DNA of 64,000 nt from Flavobacterium sp. (GTDB taxonomy: Bacteria; Bacteroidota; Bacteroidia; Flavobacteriales; Flavobacteriaceae), in NCBI GenBank assembly GCA_023251135.1, contig JAHEZJ010000003.1, positions 1 through 64,000 of the forward strand. The letters run 5' to 3'. Both the position numbers and the translations under genes were made by a program. Shown in pieces: positions 27,772-38,002 of this stretch. The notes below the pieces were generated by a model, which was not told where the DNA came from, searched no databases, and saw only the letters and a list, made by a program, of their open reading frames with translations. Positions within the stretch are counted from its first letter, which is position 1. Each line of letters begins with the position of its first letter.

Positions 27772-27898
27772 TCAAGTAATAAAAACACTGAGTGGGAATA
27801 ATCCTATGTTTTAAGCCTCTTTTATTCGATTCTTAAGCCATAAAAAAGGAACACTTTAAATACCAATTACAACAAAAAAATAACCTGACAAAAACAAT

Positions 27899-27914
27899 CA
27901 TTAACCAAACCCAA
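27899..27914 (+). promoter_or_regulatory. Conserved leader motif before second susC
   Basis: CATTAACCAAACCCAA is identical to 8007-8022 and lies 10 bp before the susC start codon. Confidence 0.5.
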
Positions 27915-27924
27915 AAACAAGAGT

Positions 27925-30900
27925 ATGAAAAATGCACTCTCAAAAAACCCTAAGAATTTAAGGTTGCAGACAGTACTTGAAAAAAGCATAAAGGCAACAC
28001 TGTTTTCATTGTTGTCCGTGACTTTTCAAATTACGACCGCAGCTCCCTCAAAAGAAATCTCGTTAAACAAAACCAGCTTACTTGCCTTTCAAAAAATGGT
28101 AAAAGGTAAAGTTGTAGACGATAAAGGAATTCCAATTCCTGGTGTAAACGTTATCATAAAAGGATCTAAGACCGGTGTTCAGACCGATATCGATGGAAGC
28201 TTTGCTATTGAAGTACCCAATGCCAATACGATTTTAGTATTTTCTTTCTTAGGAATGCAGGATCAGGAAATCCCTGCCGGGAATGGTACTGTTAAAGTAG
28301 TCATGAAAGAAGCCGGACAACAAATGGATGAAGTTGTTGTGGTAGGATACAGCAAAGTAAAAAAAGAGAGCTTAACCGGATCTCTTCAAACTTTAGACAA
28401 TAAAAAATTATTGGATGTTACCACTCCTAATGTCGAAAACTTACTGGCTGGAAAAGCAACCGGAGTTTTTGTAAGTACAAGTGGTGGTCAGCCTGGAGCT
28501 CCGTCAAAAGTGGTTATCAGAGGTAGAAGTACCGTAAACGGAAGCACCGACCCTCTTTGGGTAGTAGACGGCGTTATAGTTGGAAACAGTTCTCCAACGA
28601 TGAACCCTTCTGATATCGAAACTTTAACCGTTCTTAAAGATGCAGCTTCTACTGCAGTTTATGGTTCGCAAGGTGCCAATGGAGTAGTTGTAGTAACTAC
28701 AAAAAGCGGTAAAGCAGGTAAGGCGACCATAAACTTCTCTGCAAAAACAGCTTTGGCTACTATAAATTCAGGGAATTTTAAAATCATGAACGGATCTGAA
28801 TTGTATGACTTATATGATTCTTTCCCAAACAAGCAAATTTTTCAAAATGCTTCCTGGTGGACTCCTGAATTAAGAAACAAAAACTACGATTGGTGGAAAA
28901 ATGCTACTCAAACCGGTATTGCTCAGGATTACAACCTGTCAATCAGTGGTGGTGGTGATAACTTTAAAAGTTATGTTTCCTTAGGAGTTTATGATGAAAC
29001 AGGTGCTATCATTGGCTACGATTACAAAAGATACAATGGTTTGATGAAATTTGAATACAAACCAAATACCTGGTTAACCATAAGACCACAAATAAACTTA
29101 ACAAAAGAAACAACTTACGACAAGCAGCATTCTGTTGGAGACATCTACCGCAATCTTCCATGGGATAGCCCTTATTTGCCGGACGGGACATTGGTAGGAA
29201 ATGCACCAAACCCAACCTGGGTAAACACCACCGGATCAAACTACCTGTATGATTTGCAATGGAATTTTTCTGAATCTCAAGATTACAATGTACGTTCAAA
29301 TCTTGACTTCGATGTTAAATTAACCAAATGGCTGACTTTTGCATCGGTAAACAACTATATTTTTGGTAACGCCAATTCAACGTCTTATTCTGATCCGAGA
29401 TCATCATCAGGATTAGCGGTGAAAGGTAGAATTACAGACAACTTCAGTACGTTTAACAGAATTTATACCAACCAGTTATTAAAATTCAACACCAAAATTG
29501 ACAAACACGACATCAACGCGATTGCCGGTTATGAGTGGAATGAATACAGTTCAAAATACAGTAACGCTACTGCTACAGGATTGCCTCCGGGAATCATTGT
29601 AACAGATCCGGCTGCAAAACCTGAAAAAGTAGAAGGAAACAGATCTGAGTGGGCAGTACAATCTTTACTGTCAAACGTTAACTATTCTTATGACAACAGA
29701 TACTTAGCGCAATTCTCTTTCCGTCGTGACGGAGCCTCTAACTTTGGAAAAAATGCACAATATGGTAACTTCTTCTCCATCAGTGGTGGATGGAATGTTC
29801 ACAATGAAGCTTTCTTTAAAGTAAACTGGATCAACAACTTAAAACTAAGAGCCAGTTATGGTTCAGTAGGAAATCGTCCAAACAGTTTATACGGACACCT
29901 TCCATTATATTCTTTCTCACAAAGTTACGACGAGAATCCGGGAGCTCTTATTTCGCAATTGGCGAATCCTGATTTAAGCTGGGAGAAAACATTTACTACC
30001 GGTGTAGGTTTAGACTTGAGAATTTTCGACAGAGTAAACATTACATTCGATTACTATAATAAAAATACATCCGACTTATTGTATTATGTACCGCTTCCGG
30101 GAGTTATTGGTGTAACTGGTATCTGGAGAAACGTTGGAGCTGTAAACAACAGAGGTTTTGAAACTTCTATCAATGTAGATATCATTAAAACCGAAAACCT
30201 AAGATGGTCATTTGATGCTAACATAGGCGTAAACAAAAACAAAGTAACGGCACTTTACGGTGATCGTCAGGAAATTATTGTAGGAGATGGTAGTGGTGCT
30301 GCAGGATCTGCTTCAAAATTACTAAAACCGGGTACTGATGTAGACAGCTGGTACTTAACCGAATGGGCTGGTGTTGACCCTACAAACGGAAAACCGCAAT
30401 GGTTTACGACTAATGCTTCGGGAGAACGTGTAAAAACAAATGATTATGCAGATGCTTCAAAAAACAGAAAAACAATCGGAACTTACACTCCGGATTTCTT
30501 TGGAGGATTCTCTACTAGTTTAAACTACAGAAACTTTGATTTTGCAGCTGTTTTCAGCTACTCTGTTGGAGGACAAATTTACAACTATGCTAGATCAGAA
30601 TTTGATTCAGATGGTGCTTATACCGACAGAAATCAAATGAACCTGCACAGTGGATGGAGCCGTTGGGAAAAACCGGGTGATATTGCAACACATCCGCAGG
30701 CTATCTATGACAATACCAGCCAATCTAATAAAGCTTCTTCCCGTTATCTTGAAACAGGTACCTACTTAAAAATGAGAAGCCTTTCTTTCGGTTACAACCT
30801 ACCGCTTAAAAACATAAGCATCGCCAATTTAAGATTATTTGTAGCAGGAGAAAACTTATTTACCATCTCACACTTTTCAGGTGTAAATCCTGAGTTATCA

Positions 30901-31005
30901 CCAAATTACAACAGTGCAACCGGACAATACGTAATTTCTGGAGTGGCTACACAAGTATATCCGCAAACCAGAAGAATAACTCTTGGACTTAATCTAACAC
31001 TTTAA
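27925..31005 (+). CDS. SusC/RagA-family TonB-linked outer-membrane protein (PUL 2)
   Basis: The 1026-residue importer has an export segment at about 22-40, a CarboxypepD_reg-like domain at about 58-130, a TonB-box-like MDEVVVVGYSK, a plug domain (DPLWVVDGVIVGN, GSQGANGVVVVTTKSGK) and a beta-barrel ending in ITLGLNLTL. The N-terminal architecture is close to the PUL 1 SusC but the barrel differs, so the two probably take up different parts of related glycans. It is followed after 13 bp by its SusD partner. Expression is predicted from the operator-promoter module at 27688. Confidence 0.95.
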   Translation: MKNALSKNPKNLRLQTVLEKSIKATLFSLLSVTFQITTAAPSKEISLNKTSLLAFQKMVKGKVVDDKGIPIPGVNVIIKGSKTGVQTDIDGSFAIEVPNANTILVFSFLGMQDQEIPAGNGTVKVVMKEAGQQMDEVVVVGYSKVKKESLTGSLQTLDNKKLLDVTTPNVENLLAGKATGVFVSTSGGQPGAPSKVVIRGRSTVNGSTDPLWVVDGVIVGNSSPTMNPSDIETLTVLKDAASTAVYGSQGANGVVVVTTKSGKAGKATINFSAKTALATINSGNFKIMNGSELYDLYDSFPNKQIFQNASWWTPELRNKNYDWWKNATQTGIAQDYNLSISGGGDNFKSYVSLGVYDETGAIIGYDYKRYNGLMKFEYKPNTWLTIRPQINLTKETTYDKQHSVGDIYRNLPWDSPYLPDGTLVGNAPNPTWVNTTGSNYLYDLQWNFSESQDYNVRSNLDFDVKLTKWLTFASVNNYIFGNANSTSYSDPRSSSGLAVKGRITDNFSTFNRIYTNQLLKFNTKIDKHDINAIAGYEWNEYSSKYSNATATGLPPGIIVTDPAAKPEKVEGNRSEWAVQSLLSNVNYSYDNRYLAQFSFRRDGASNFGKNAQYGNFFSISGGWNVHNEAFFKVNWINNLKLRASYGSVGNRPNSLYGHLPLYSFSQSYDENPGALISQLANPDLSWEKTFTTGVGLDLRIFDRVNITFDYYNKNTSDLLYYVPLPGVIGVTGIWRNVGAVNNRGFETSINVDIIKTENLRWSFDANIGVNKNKVTALYGDRQEIIVGDGSGAAGSASKLLKPGTDVDSWYLTEWAGVDPTNGKPQWFTTNASGERVKTNDYADASKNRKTIGTYTPDFFGGFSTSLNYRNFDFAAVFSYSVGGQIYNYARSEFDSDGAYTDRNQMNLHSGWSRWEKPGDIATHPQAIYDNTSQSNKASSRYLETGTYLKMRSLSFGYNLPLKNISIANLRLFVAGENLFTISHFSGVNPELSPNYNSATGQYVISGVATQVYPQTRRITLGLNLTL

Positions 31006-31018
31006 AAAGAAACAAAAC

Positions 31019-32716
31019 ATGAAAAAGATATTAATATTAGGTATCGCAATTAGTTTACTGTCCTCATGTGAGTTAGACAGAGAGCCATTTGGATCATATA
31101 CACAAGACAAAATACAACAGGACAAAGAAGCTTCAATCGAAGTTTTACTTAACGGATGTTACGCACAATTAAAAGGATGGTCGGATGTCATGCACCGCGT
31201 AGGAGAATATCCGGGAGACAACATCATGATTAGAGGAACCTCTACGGACTCGTTTTACTCTTTTATTTCCTATCAGCACATTCCGGATAATGGCCGATTG
31301 TCTACTTTTTGGAACAATGGGTATAAAATCGTTTCACAGTCAAGTGATTTGATCAAAATCATCCCTGAAGGAGAAAGCCCCGCTGTTGACCAGCAATTAG
31401 GAGAAGCTTACTATTTAAGAGGTATGATTTATTTTTACTTATGCCGTACTTACGGAAGACCTTATGCACAATCGCCTGAGACTAATTTAGGTGTACCACT
31501 TGTAAACGGTTTGCCGGCTGATATTGCTAACCTGAGACTTCCGGACCGCTCTACTGTAAAAGCAACTTACGAGCAGGCTGTAAATGATTTGAAAAAAGCA
31601 GAAGCCCTGATGAGCGTAGGAAAAGCAGCTACTTATGCAACCAAAGAAGCGGCTCAGGCCATGCTTTCAAGAGTGTATTTGTACATGAGTGGTACCTATG
31701 AAACGCCAAATCAGGAGTATGCAACACTTTCTATTGATTATGCCAAAAAAGTAATCATGAGCGGAAGATACAGCTTATTAAGCCGTGCGAACTTTATGAA
31801 ATACAATACTTATGCACCGGATTCTGCTGAACAAACAGAAACTATTTTTGCTATAAAAAGAGTTGCTTCAGAATATTCCGGATTTGATCACTACTATGGT
31901 ATTGGAGGAATGTATGCCAATATTCAGGGACAAGGATGGGGAGAAATGTATGCTAGTGGAGAATACCTTGACTTATTGAGAAAATCCGGATTGAAAAAAG
32001 ATGCTCGTTGGGCTTTTATTGATCCGCAATATACCAAAGATGCGAGTGGAAATAAAACAGAAGCTTTCCGTTTTGTAGTGGATGTTTTTAATACTGCCGG
32101 TACACAAACCGGATACAATTATGTGCAGCAGCCTTTAAAAACAAAAGCGGATGGATCGTACTTTATTACCATTGGAACTACAGATTACAACCTTACTGCA
32201 GTAAATGCAGCTGATAACCAATACTCTATTGTATACCAAGGCAAAACCTATACGGGAGAGAAAGATTATATGATGCTTTTAAACCGTGTATATCCAATGT
32301 TTTACATTACAAAATGTTCTTTACAAAATAATGATTCACACCTGCACTCGCCTATCATCTCGAGATTGGCAGAAATGTACCTGAACATGGCCGAAGCTTA
32401 TGCTAAAAAAGGAGATTATACCAATGCTTTGACCAACCTGAACATCATTCGTGAAAGATCAATTGTTGGCGGAGGTTATGCTTCTTTAAACAGCACAAAC
32501 GCCGTACAGCGTATCGATGAAGAGCGTCAGTTAGAATTGGCTTTTGAAGCACATCGCGGTTACGACGTTTACAGAAACGGTCAAACAATGACACGCCGTT
32601 ACCCTGGTCCTCATTTACCAATGAACGACGTTCCGGCTACGAGTTTGCGTGTGATACAATACATCCCGCAATCTGAAATTAATGCTTACCCTGGGACTTT
32701 AACACAAAACCCATAG
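31019..32716 (+). CDS. SusD/RagB-family surface glycan-binding lipoprotein (PUL 2)
   Basis: The 565-residue protein has a lipoprotein signal ending LLSSC (Cys about 17), followed by the SusD N-terminal TPR-like region (EASIEVLLNGCYAQLKGW, then GEAYYLRGMIYFYLCRTYG) and the C-terminal RagB region (SRLAEMYLNMAEAYAKKGD; IDEERQLELAFEAHRGYDVY). It binds glycan at the cell surface together with the SusC just upstream. A hairpin follows at 32743. Confidence 0.95.
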   Translation: MKKILILGIAISLLSSCELDREPFGSYTQDKIQQDKEASIEVLLNGCYAQLKGWSDVMHRVGEYPGDNIMIRGTSTDSFYSFISYQHIPDNGRLSTFWNNGYKIVSQSSDLIKIIPEGESPAVDQQLGEAYYLRGMIYFYLCRTYGRPYAQSPETNLGVPLVNGLPADIANLRLPDRSTVKATYEQAVNDLKKAEALMSVGKAATYATKEAAQAMLSRVYLYMSGTYETPNQEYATLSIDYAKKVIMSGRYSLLSRANFMKYNTYAPDSAEQTETIFAIKRVASEYSGFDHYYGIGGMYANIQGQGWGEMYASGEYLDLLRKSGLKKDARWAFIDPQYTKDASGNKTEAFRFVVDVFNTAGTQTGYNYVQQPLKTKADGSYFITIGTTDYNLTAVNAADNQYSIVYQGKTYTGEKDYMMLLNRVYPMFYITKCSLQNNDSHLHSPIISRLAEMYLNMAEAYAKKGDYTNALTNLNIIRERSIVGGGYASLNSTNAVQRIDEERQLELAFEAHRGYDVYRNGQTMTRRYPGPHLPMNDVPATSLRVIQYIPQSEINAYPGTLTQNP

Positions 32717-32742
32717 TTTTTTATTTTATTGTTTGTTTTGAA

Positions 32743-32771
32743 GCCTCTCTAATTGGATCGATTAGAGAGGC
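32743..32771 (+). terminator. Hairpin after second susD, weak T tract
   Basis: GCCTCTCTAAT (32743-32753) pairs perfectly with ATTAGAGAGGC (32761-32771). Only ATTTC follows, so it may attenuate rather than stop transcription into the DUF3472 gene. This mirrors the hairpin after the first susD. Confidence 0.6.
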
Positions 32772-32816
32772 ATTTCAAAAATCCCCTCTTAAAGTATCAT
32801 CACTTAATCTCAAAAA

Positions 32817-34142
32817 ATGAAAAATATACTGTACTTGTTTTTTGCTTCTTTTCTGGTCTCCACTTCCTGCGCTGGCAGCAATGATGATGCATCGCTGATA
32901 AGTGAAACCATAGAAAACCCAAAAACAACCATTTCCCTGCCCCTTGGAGGAAATGCATATAGTTCCAAACACTTAGACGGAAGTAATACGATTACTGACA
33001 ACGGTATCGAAAACTGGACCGACTCTGGTGAGTTTTTCACCGCTTATTTCAGAATTTCTAAACCCGGAACATTCCAAATTACGGTAGAAGAATCTGTTCA
33101 GGTGTATGGAAAATCGGAATTAGAATTTTCGATCAATAACGAATCCAAAAAAGTAAATTTCACCACTTCAAAAAAGGCTGTTATAGCAGGAACCTGGAAC
33201 CTTAAAAAAGAAGGATACATTGCGGTCAGAATAAAAGGAATCAGTAAAACCGGCGATCGTTTCCCGTCTATTAGTCGTTTAACGATTGCAAGTGCTGATT
33301 TTGATGGCAAAATCTCTTATGTGCCTAACAACGAAGGAGCTTTTTATCACTGGGGACGTCGTGGACCTTCTGTTCATTTAAACTATCAGGTACCTGAAAA
33401 CACCAATACCGAATGGTACTACAACGAAATTACCGTTCCTCAAAACGAAGACAAAATTGGTTCTTACTTTATGGCAAATGGTTTTGGAGAAGGTTATTTT
33501 GGAATTCAGGTCAACTCAGCCACCGAAAGAAGAATTTTATTTTCGGTATGGAGTCCGTTTACGACTGATGATCCTGCCAGCATTCCCGAAACGCATAAAA
33601 TTAAACTGCTCAAAAAAGGAGAAAATGTACACACCGGCGAATTCGGAAATGAAGGTTCGGGCGGGCAAAGCTATCTGAAATACAACTGGAAAGCCGGAAA
33701 CACTTACAAGTTTTTACTTCGCGGATTTCCAGCCGGTAATAACACTACCACTTATACGGCTTATTTTTATGCTCCGGAATTGAATAAATGGCTGTTAATT
33801 GCCAGCTTTAACCGTCCGGAAACCAATACCTATTTAAAAAGATTCCACTCTTTTCTGGAAAACTTTATTCCCGAACAAGGAGATTTGTCCCGTAAAGTGC
33901 TTTTCAACAACCAATGGGTTTGTGATGATAAAGGCAATTGGTCTGAAATCGGTTCGGCACGATTCACAAACGACAATACCGGTGCAAAAGAATACAGAAT
34001 GGATTTTGCCGGAGGTACCGAAAATGGTTCTTTCTATCTAAAAAATGGAGGTTTTTTTAATGATTATACCACGCCAAAAACTATTTTTACAAAAGCTTTA
34101 ACCAATAAAAAACCCGAAATCAATTTCAGCACATTACCTTAA
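32817..34142 (+). CDS. DUF5077/DUF3472-type secreted lipoprotein
   Basis: The 441-residue protein has a lipoprotein signal ending STSC (Cys about 19). Residues about 35-165 form a beta-sandwich (DUF5077-type, with KKEGYIAVRIKGISKTGDRF) and about 175-420 the DUF3472-type part (GAFYHWGRRGPSVHLNYQVP, then GSGGQSYLKYNWKAGNTYKF). These domains occur together in glycan-utilisation loci of Bacteroidota. No activity is established that I know; carbohydrate binding or hydrolysis is a guess from context. Confidence 0.7.
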   Translation: MKNILYLFFASFLVSTSCAGSNDDASLISETIENPKTTISLPLGGNAYSSKHLDGSNTITDNGIENWTDSGEFFTAYFRISKPGTFQITVEESVQVYGKSELEFSINNESKKVNFTTSKKAVIAGTWNLKKEGYIAVRIKGISKTGDRFPSISRLTIASADFDGKISYVPNNEGAFYHWGRRGPSVHLNYQVPENTNTEWYYNEITVPQNEDKIGSYFMANGFGEGYFGIQVNSATERRILFSVWSPFTTDDPASIPETHKIKLLKKGENVHTGEFGNEGSGGQSYLKYNWKAGNTYKFLLRGFPAGNNTTTYTAYFYAPELNKWLLIASFNRPETNTYLKRFHSFLENFIPEQGDLSRKVLFNNQWVCDDKGNWSEIGSARFTNDNTGAKEYRMDFAGGTENGSFYLKNGGFFNDYTTPKTIFTKALTNKKPEINFSTLP

Positions 34143-34217
34143 AAAATACGCACAAAACAATAATCCCTGATAATCGGATTTTAGATTATCAATCATTTCA
34201 AATCAAATTAAACTATT

Positions 34218-35597
34218 ATGAAAACTAGCATTTTAAAATTCATGTTAGCCGCCTGTATTCTGTTTGGAGGAACAAACGCATCGGCACAAATGATTAAAAC
34301 CAAAACACCAGCTCGTGCAAAAGGTCAAACCGACGTTTTACGTTTGGCAACAACACCAATACCTACCGTTCGTGTTGCCTTTATAGGTCTCGGAATGCGT
34401 GGCCCTGGAGCAGTAGAGCGTATGACACATATTCCGGGTGTAGAAATTGTCGCTTTGTGCGATATGACACAGGAAAACACTTCTAAAGCAAACGAAACTT
34501 TAACCAAAGCAGGATTTCCTAAAGCGCAGGAATTTTACGGTGACGAAAATGCCTGGAGAAAAGTGACCGCTTTACCAAATGTTGATTTAGTATATGTTGC
34601 TACCGACTGGAAGCATCACGCCATTATAGGTGTACAGGCAATGAAAGACGGTAAACACGTAGCCATAGAAGTTCCCGGAGCAATGACAATGGAAGAAATC
34701 TGGCAGCTTATTGATACTTCTGAGAAAACCCGTAAACACTGTATGCAGCTTGAAAACTGTGTGTACGATTTCTTCGAACTTACGACATTAAACATGGCGC
34801 AACAAGGTTTATTTGGAGAAATTCTTCACGCAGAAGGCTCTTACATTCACGGACTTCAGCCTTTCTGGGGAGAATACTGGAACAACTGGAGAATGGATTA
34901 CAACATCAAACACCGTGGCGACATTTATGCTACACATGGTATGGGACCGGCTTGTCAGGCTTTGAACATTCACCGTGGTGATAAAATGAACTTCTTAGTT
35001 TCTATGGATACGAAAGCAGTTGGAAATCCGGCATACATCAAAGAAAAATCAGGAAAAGAAATCAAAGATTTTAGAAATGGTGACCATACGATGACTATGA
35101 TTCGTACTGAAAACGGAAAAACAATCCAGATTCAGCACGATGTTACCTCTCCTCGTCCGTACAGCAGAATGTACCAATTAAGCGGTACTAAAGGTTTTGC
35201 TAACAAATATCCGTTAGAAGGATATGCTTTAGACGGCAAAGAACTTGGTGACGATGTAAAACCAAATCACGAAAAATTAAGCGCACACTCTTTTGTTCCG
35301 GCAGATGTGAAAAAAGCATTAATGGAAAAATACAAACACCCAATCGTAAAAAACATCGAAGAGCAGGCTAAAAAAGTAGGTGGTCACGGTGGAATGGATT
35401 TCGTAATGGATTACCGTTTGATTTACTGTCTGCAAAAAGGACTTCCATTAGACATGGACGTTTACGATTTAGCCGAGTGGTCTTGTTTAGGGCCTTTAAC
35501 AGAGATTTCTCTTGACAACGGTTCAGCTCCTGTAGAAATTCCTGATTTTACACGTGGCGGATGGAACAAGTTGAAAAAATTAGAGTTTTCAGAATAA
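34218..35597 (+). CDS. GH109-type NAD-dependent glycosidase (alpha-N-acetylgalactosaminidase-like)
   Basis: The 459-residue exported protein (signal ending ASAQ) has a Gfo/Idh/MocA fold. A Rossmann motif VAFIGLGMRGPGAVERM opens at about residue 53, followed by VALCDM and VYVATDWKHHAIIGVQAM. Conserved GH109 stretches such as HAEGSYIHGLQPFWGEYW and GDIYATHGMGPACQAL are present. Characterised GH109 enzymes remove terminal alpha-GalNAc (blood-group A type) using tightly bound NAD+. The export signal and place in PUL 2 support a glycan-cutting role in the periplasm. GH109 is assigned from family resemblance; the substrate is not proven. Confidence 0.85.
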   Translation: MKTSILKFMLAACILFGGTNASAQMIKTKTPARAKGQTDVLRLATTPIPTVRVAFIGLGMRGPGAVERMTHIPGVEIVALCDMTQENTSKANETLTKAGFPKAQEFYGDENAWRKVTALPNVDLVYVATDWKHHAIIGVQAMKDGKHVAIEVPGAMTMEEIWQLIDTSEKTRKHCMQLENCVYDFFELTTLNMAQQGLFGEILHAEGSYIHGLQPFWGEYWNNWRMDYNIKHRGDIYATHGMGPACQALNIHRGDKMNFLVSMDTKAVGNPAYIKEKSGKEIKDFRNGDHTMTMIRTENGKTIQIQHDVTSPRPYSRMYQLSGTKGFANKYPLEGYALDGKELGDDVKPNHEKLSAHSFVPADVKKALMEKYKHPIVKNIEEQAKKVGGHGGMDFVMDYRLIYCLQKGLPLDMDVYDLAEWSCLGPLTEISLDNGSAPVEIPDFTRGGWNKLKKLEFSE

Positions 35598-35618
35598 ATT
35601 TATTGGTTAGTTAGTAGA

Positions 35619-35652
35619 AACAAGAGGGCACGATTTATAGTGCTCTCTTGTT
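35619..35652 (+). terminator. Hairpin between GH109 and GH35 genes
   Basis: AACAAGAGGGCA (35619-35630) pairs with TGCTCTCTTGTT (35641-35652) with one mismatch. No long T run follows, so partial termination or mRNA protection is as likely as full termination. Confidence 0.5.
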
Positions 35653-35683
35653 CATTATAGCCAACACTAATTAAAATAAAAAG

Positions 35684-37540
35684 ATGAAAAAAATATATTT
35701 TACATTGTTGTTTTTGTTTGTCTTCTTTGGTGCAATCGCACAGGAGAAACAAAGTTTTGCTATAGCCAATGGAAATTTCCTGCTCAACGGAAAACCTATA
35801 CAAATTCATTCGGGAGAAATGCACTACTCCCGTATTCCTCAGCCCTACTGGCGTCATCGCTTAAAGATGATGAAAGCAATGGGTTTAAATGCCGTGGCCA
35901 CCTACGTATTTTGGAACTACCATGAAACGGCACCCGGAATCTGGGACTTCAAAACCGGAAATAAAAACCTGGCCGAATACATCAAAACCGCTCAGGAAGA
36001 GGGCTTATTCGTCATTTTGCGCCCGGGCCCATATGTGTGTGCCGAATGGGAATTTGGAGGTTATCCGTGGTTCCTGCAAAACGTACCCAATATGGTCATT
36101 CGCGGAAACAACACCGCCTATCTGGCCGCAACTAAAGCCTATTTTACCCAACTGTACCATCAGGTTAAGGATTTACAAATCACCAAAGGAGGCCCGATTA
36201 TCATGGTTCAGGGGGAGAATGAATTTGGGTCGTATGTAGCACAACGCAAAGACATTCCGCTTGAAGAGCATAAAAAATACAGTGCTGCCGTTTTTCAGCA
36301 ATTAAAAGATATTGGTTTCGAAGTTCCGTTTTTTACTTCAGACGGAAGCTGGTTGTTTGAAGGCGGAGCCTTACCGGGTGCGCTGCCAACAGCAAATGGC
36401 GAAAGTGATATTGCGAAACTAAAAAAAGTGGTCAATCAGTTCAATAATGGACAGGGACCGTATATGGTGGCCGAATTTTATCCGGGCTGGCTGGATCATT
36501 GGGCAGAACCTTTCCCGACACAAACTCCTGAGGAAACCGTAAGCCAAACCCAAAAATATTTGGACAATCAGGTTTCATTCAACTACTATATGGTGCACGG
36601 AGGCACTAATTTTGGCTTTACTTCGGGAGCCAATTATGACAAAGAGCATGACATTCAGCCCGACATGACTTCTTATGATTACGATGCCCCAATTAGCGAA
36701 GCCGGCTGGGCAACTCCAAAATACAATGCGTTAAGAGCCCTGCTCAAAACAACTGAAACGCCGGCTGTTCCGGCAAAAATGCCTGTCATCACTATTCCGA
36801 ATATTGCCTTAACCAAAGTTGTTGACTTAGCCGATTTAAAGGCTAAAATTACGCCTGTAATTGCCGATAATCCTTTAACCTTCGAACAGCTGAATCAGGG
36901 AGACGGTTATGTTTGGTACAGCAAACGTTTTACGCAGCCAATTAGCGGAAAACTAGAACTAAACGGATTACGCGATTATGCTGTGGTGTATGTCAACGGG
37001 AAAAAAGTAGCGGAATTAAACCGCTATTATAAAAAATACGATTGCGAGATTGAAGTTCCGTTTAACGCAACATTGGATATTTTGGTGGAGAATATGGGAC
37101 GTATCAATTACGGTTCTCAGATTAATGCCAACAACAAAGGCATTATCAGTCCTGTATTGATCAATGGCGAAACCATTACCGGAAACTGGAAAATGTATAA
37201 ATTACCAATGGCACAGGAACCGGATGTAACGGCTTACAAAAACTCGGGAAAAATCAACCGCCCGACCTTGTATCAGGGAACTTTTAATTTGAGTAAAACC
37301 GGAGATACCTTTCTGGACCTGCGCGACTGGGGCAAAGGCATTGTTTTTGTAAACGGAATCAATATTGGGCGTTACTGGAGTGTTGGCCCACAACAAACAC
37401 TGTATGTACCGGGTTGCTGGCTTAAAAAAGGCAAAAACACCATACTGATCTTTGAACAGAAAAACGGAAAAATGCAAAAGGACATCAAAACAATCCTTAC
37501 GCCAATTTTAGAAGAATTAAAACCCGAAAACGGACAGTAA
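35684..37540 (+). CDS. GH35 beta-galactosidase
   Basis: The 618-residue exported enzyme (signal ending GAIAQ) has the GH35 hallmarks GGPIIMVQGENEFGSY with acid/base E180, VAEFYPGWLDHW with nucleophile E264, and MVHGGTNFGFTSGANYD. C-terminal beta-sandwich domains (about 390-600) carry DYAVVYVNGKKVAELNR and DWGKGIVFVNGINIGRYWS. It removes terminal beta-galactose from glycans. It is the last gene of PUL 2. With the GH109-type enzyme it suggests a target containing both galactose and GalNAc, for example mucin-like O-glycans or a microbial polymer. Confidence 0.93.
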   Translation: MKKIYFTLLFLFVFFGAIAQEKQSFAIANGNFLLNGKPIQIHSGEMHYSRIPQPYWRHRLKMMKAMGLNAVATYVFWNYHETAPGIWDFKTGNKNLAEYIKTAQEEGLFVILRPGPYVCAEWEFGGYPWFLQNVPNMVIRGNNTAYLAATKAYFTQLYHQVKDLQITKGGPIIMVQGENEFGSYVAQRKDIPLEEHKKYSAAVFQQLKDIGFEVPFFTSDGSWLFEGGALPGALPTANGESDIAKLKKVVNQFNNGQGPYMVAEFYPGWLDHWAEPFPTQTPEETVSQTQKYLDNQVSFNYYMVHGGTNFGFTSGANYDKEHDIQPDMTSYDYDAPISEAGWATPKYNALRALLKTTETPAVPAKMPVITIPNIALTKVVDLADLKAKITPVIADNPLTFEQLNQGDGYVWYSKRFTQPISGKLELNGLRDYAVVYVNGKKVAELNRYYKKYDCEIEVPFNATLDILVENMGRINYGSQINANNKGIISPVLINGETITGNWKMYKLPMAQEPDVTAYKNSGKINRPTLYQGTFNLSKTGDTFLDLRDWGKGIVFVNGINIGRYWSVGPQQTLYVPGCWLKKGKNTILIFEQKNGKMQKDIKTILTPILEELKPENGQ

Positions 37541-37560
37541 ACACTTCTCTTTTTACCCTA

Positions 37561-37873
37561 AAAAAGGGGCTGTCCGAAAAGTATGAACTTCCTCTTATTA
37601 TGTTATTGTTTAAAACCTCTATTTTAGTTCGACGCGGATAAAACAGATTTACTTCGTAAAAACGCGAATAAAAACAGATTTTTTTCCTCATTTAAAAGTT
37701 TTTTAATTTTTAGAATCCGTTTTTATCAGTGTCTTCGCGATAGCGAATCTGTCAAATCAGCGTTGAATTAAGACGTATAATTTTTGCCGACCAAATAAAC
37801 TGCTTTTGGATTATAATTCAATCTAGCTTATTTATAAAAAAAAGGCTGTCCTTACTTTTCGGACAGCCTTTTT
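37561..37873. mobile_element. MITE-like element with terminal inverted repeats
   Basis: GGCTGTCCGAAAAGTA near 37568-37583 is repeated in inverted form at 37854-37869 (TACTTTTCGGACAGCC), each flanked outward by a run of A or T. The roughly 280-bp interior has no coding frame and contains CAGATT/AATCTG-type repeats. This is the layout of a non-autonomous transposable element. No target duplication was recognised. The right end also forms the terminator at 37839-37873. Confidence 0.5.
37839..37873 (+). terminator. Hairpin terminator at the end of PUL 2
   Basis: AAAAAGGCTGTCC (37839-37851) pairs with GGACAGCCTTTTT (37861-37873) and a T run follows. The stem is symmetric, so it may work for both the PUL 2 side and the convergent fibre-protein operon. 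Confidence 0.75.
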
Positions 37874-38002
37874 CGGTTTTAACACTTTAACTAATTACTC
37901 CTATTAAAAGTAATTTCTTTTCTATTTCAATACTTCAACTGAAAAATATTTTGAGACTATATCAGGGCAATTCCATCGAATAAAGTACAGTATACAGAAA
38001 AC

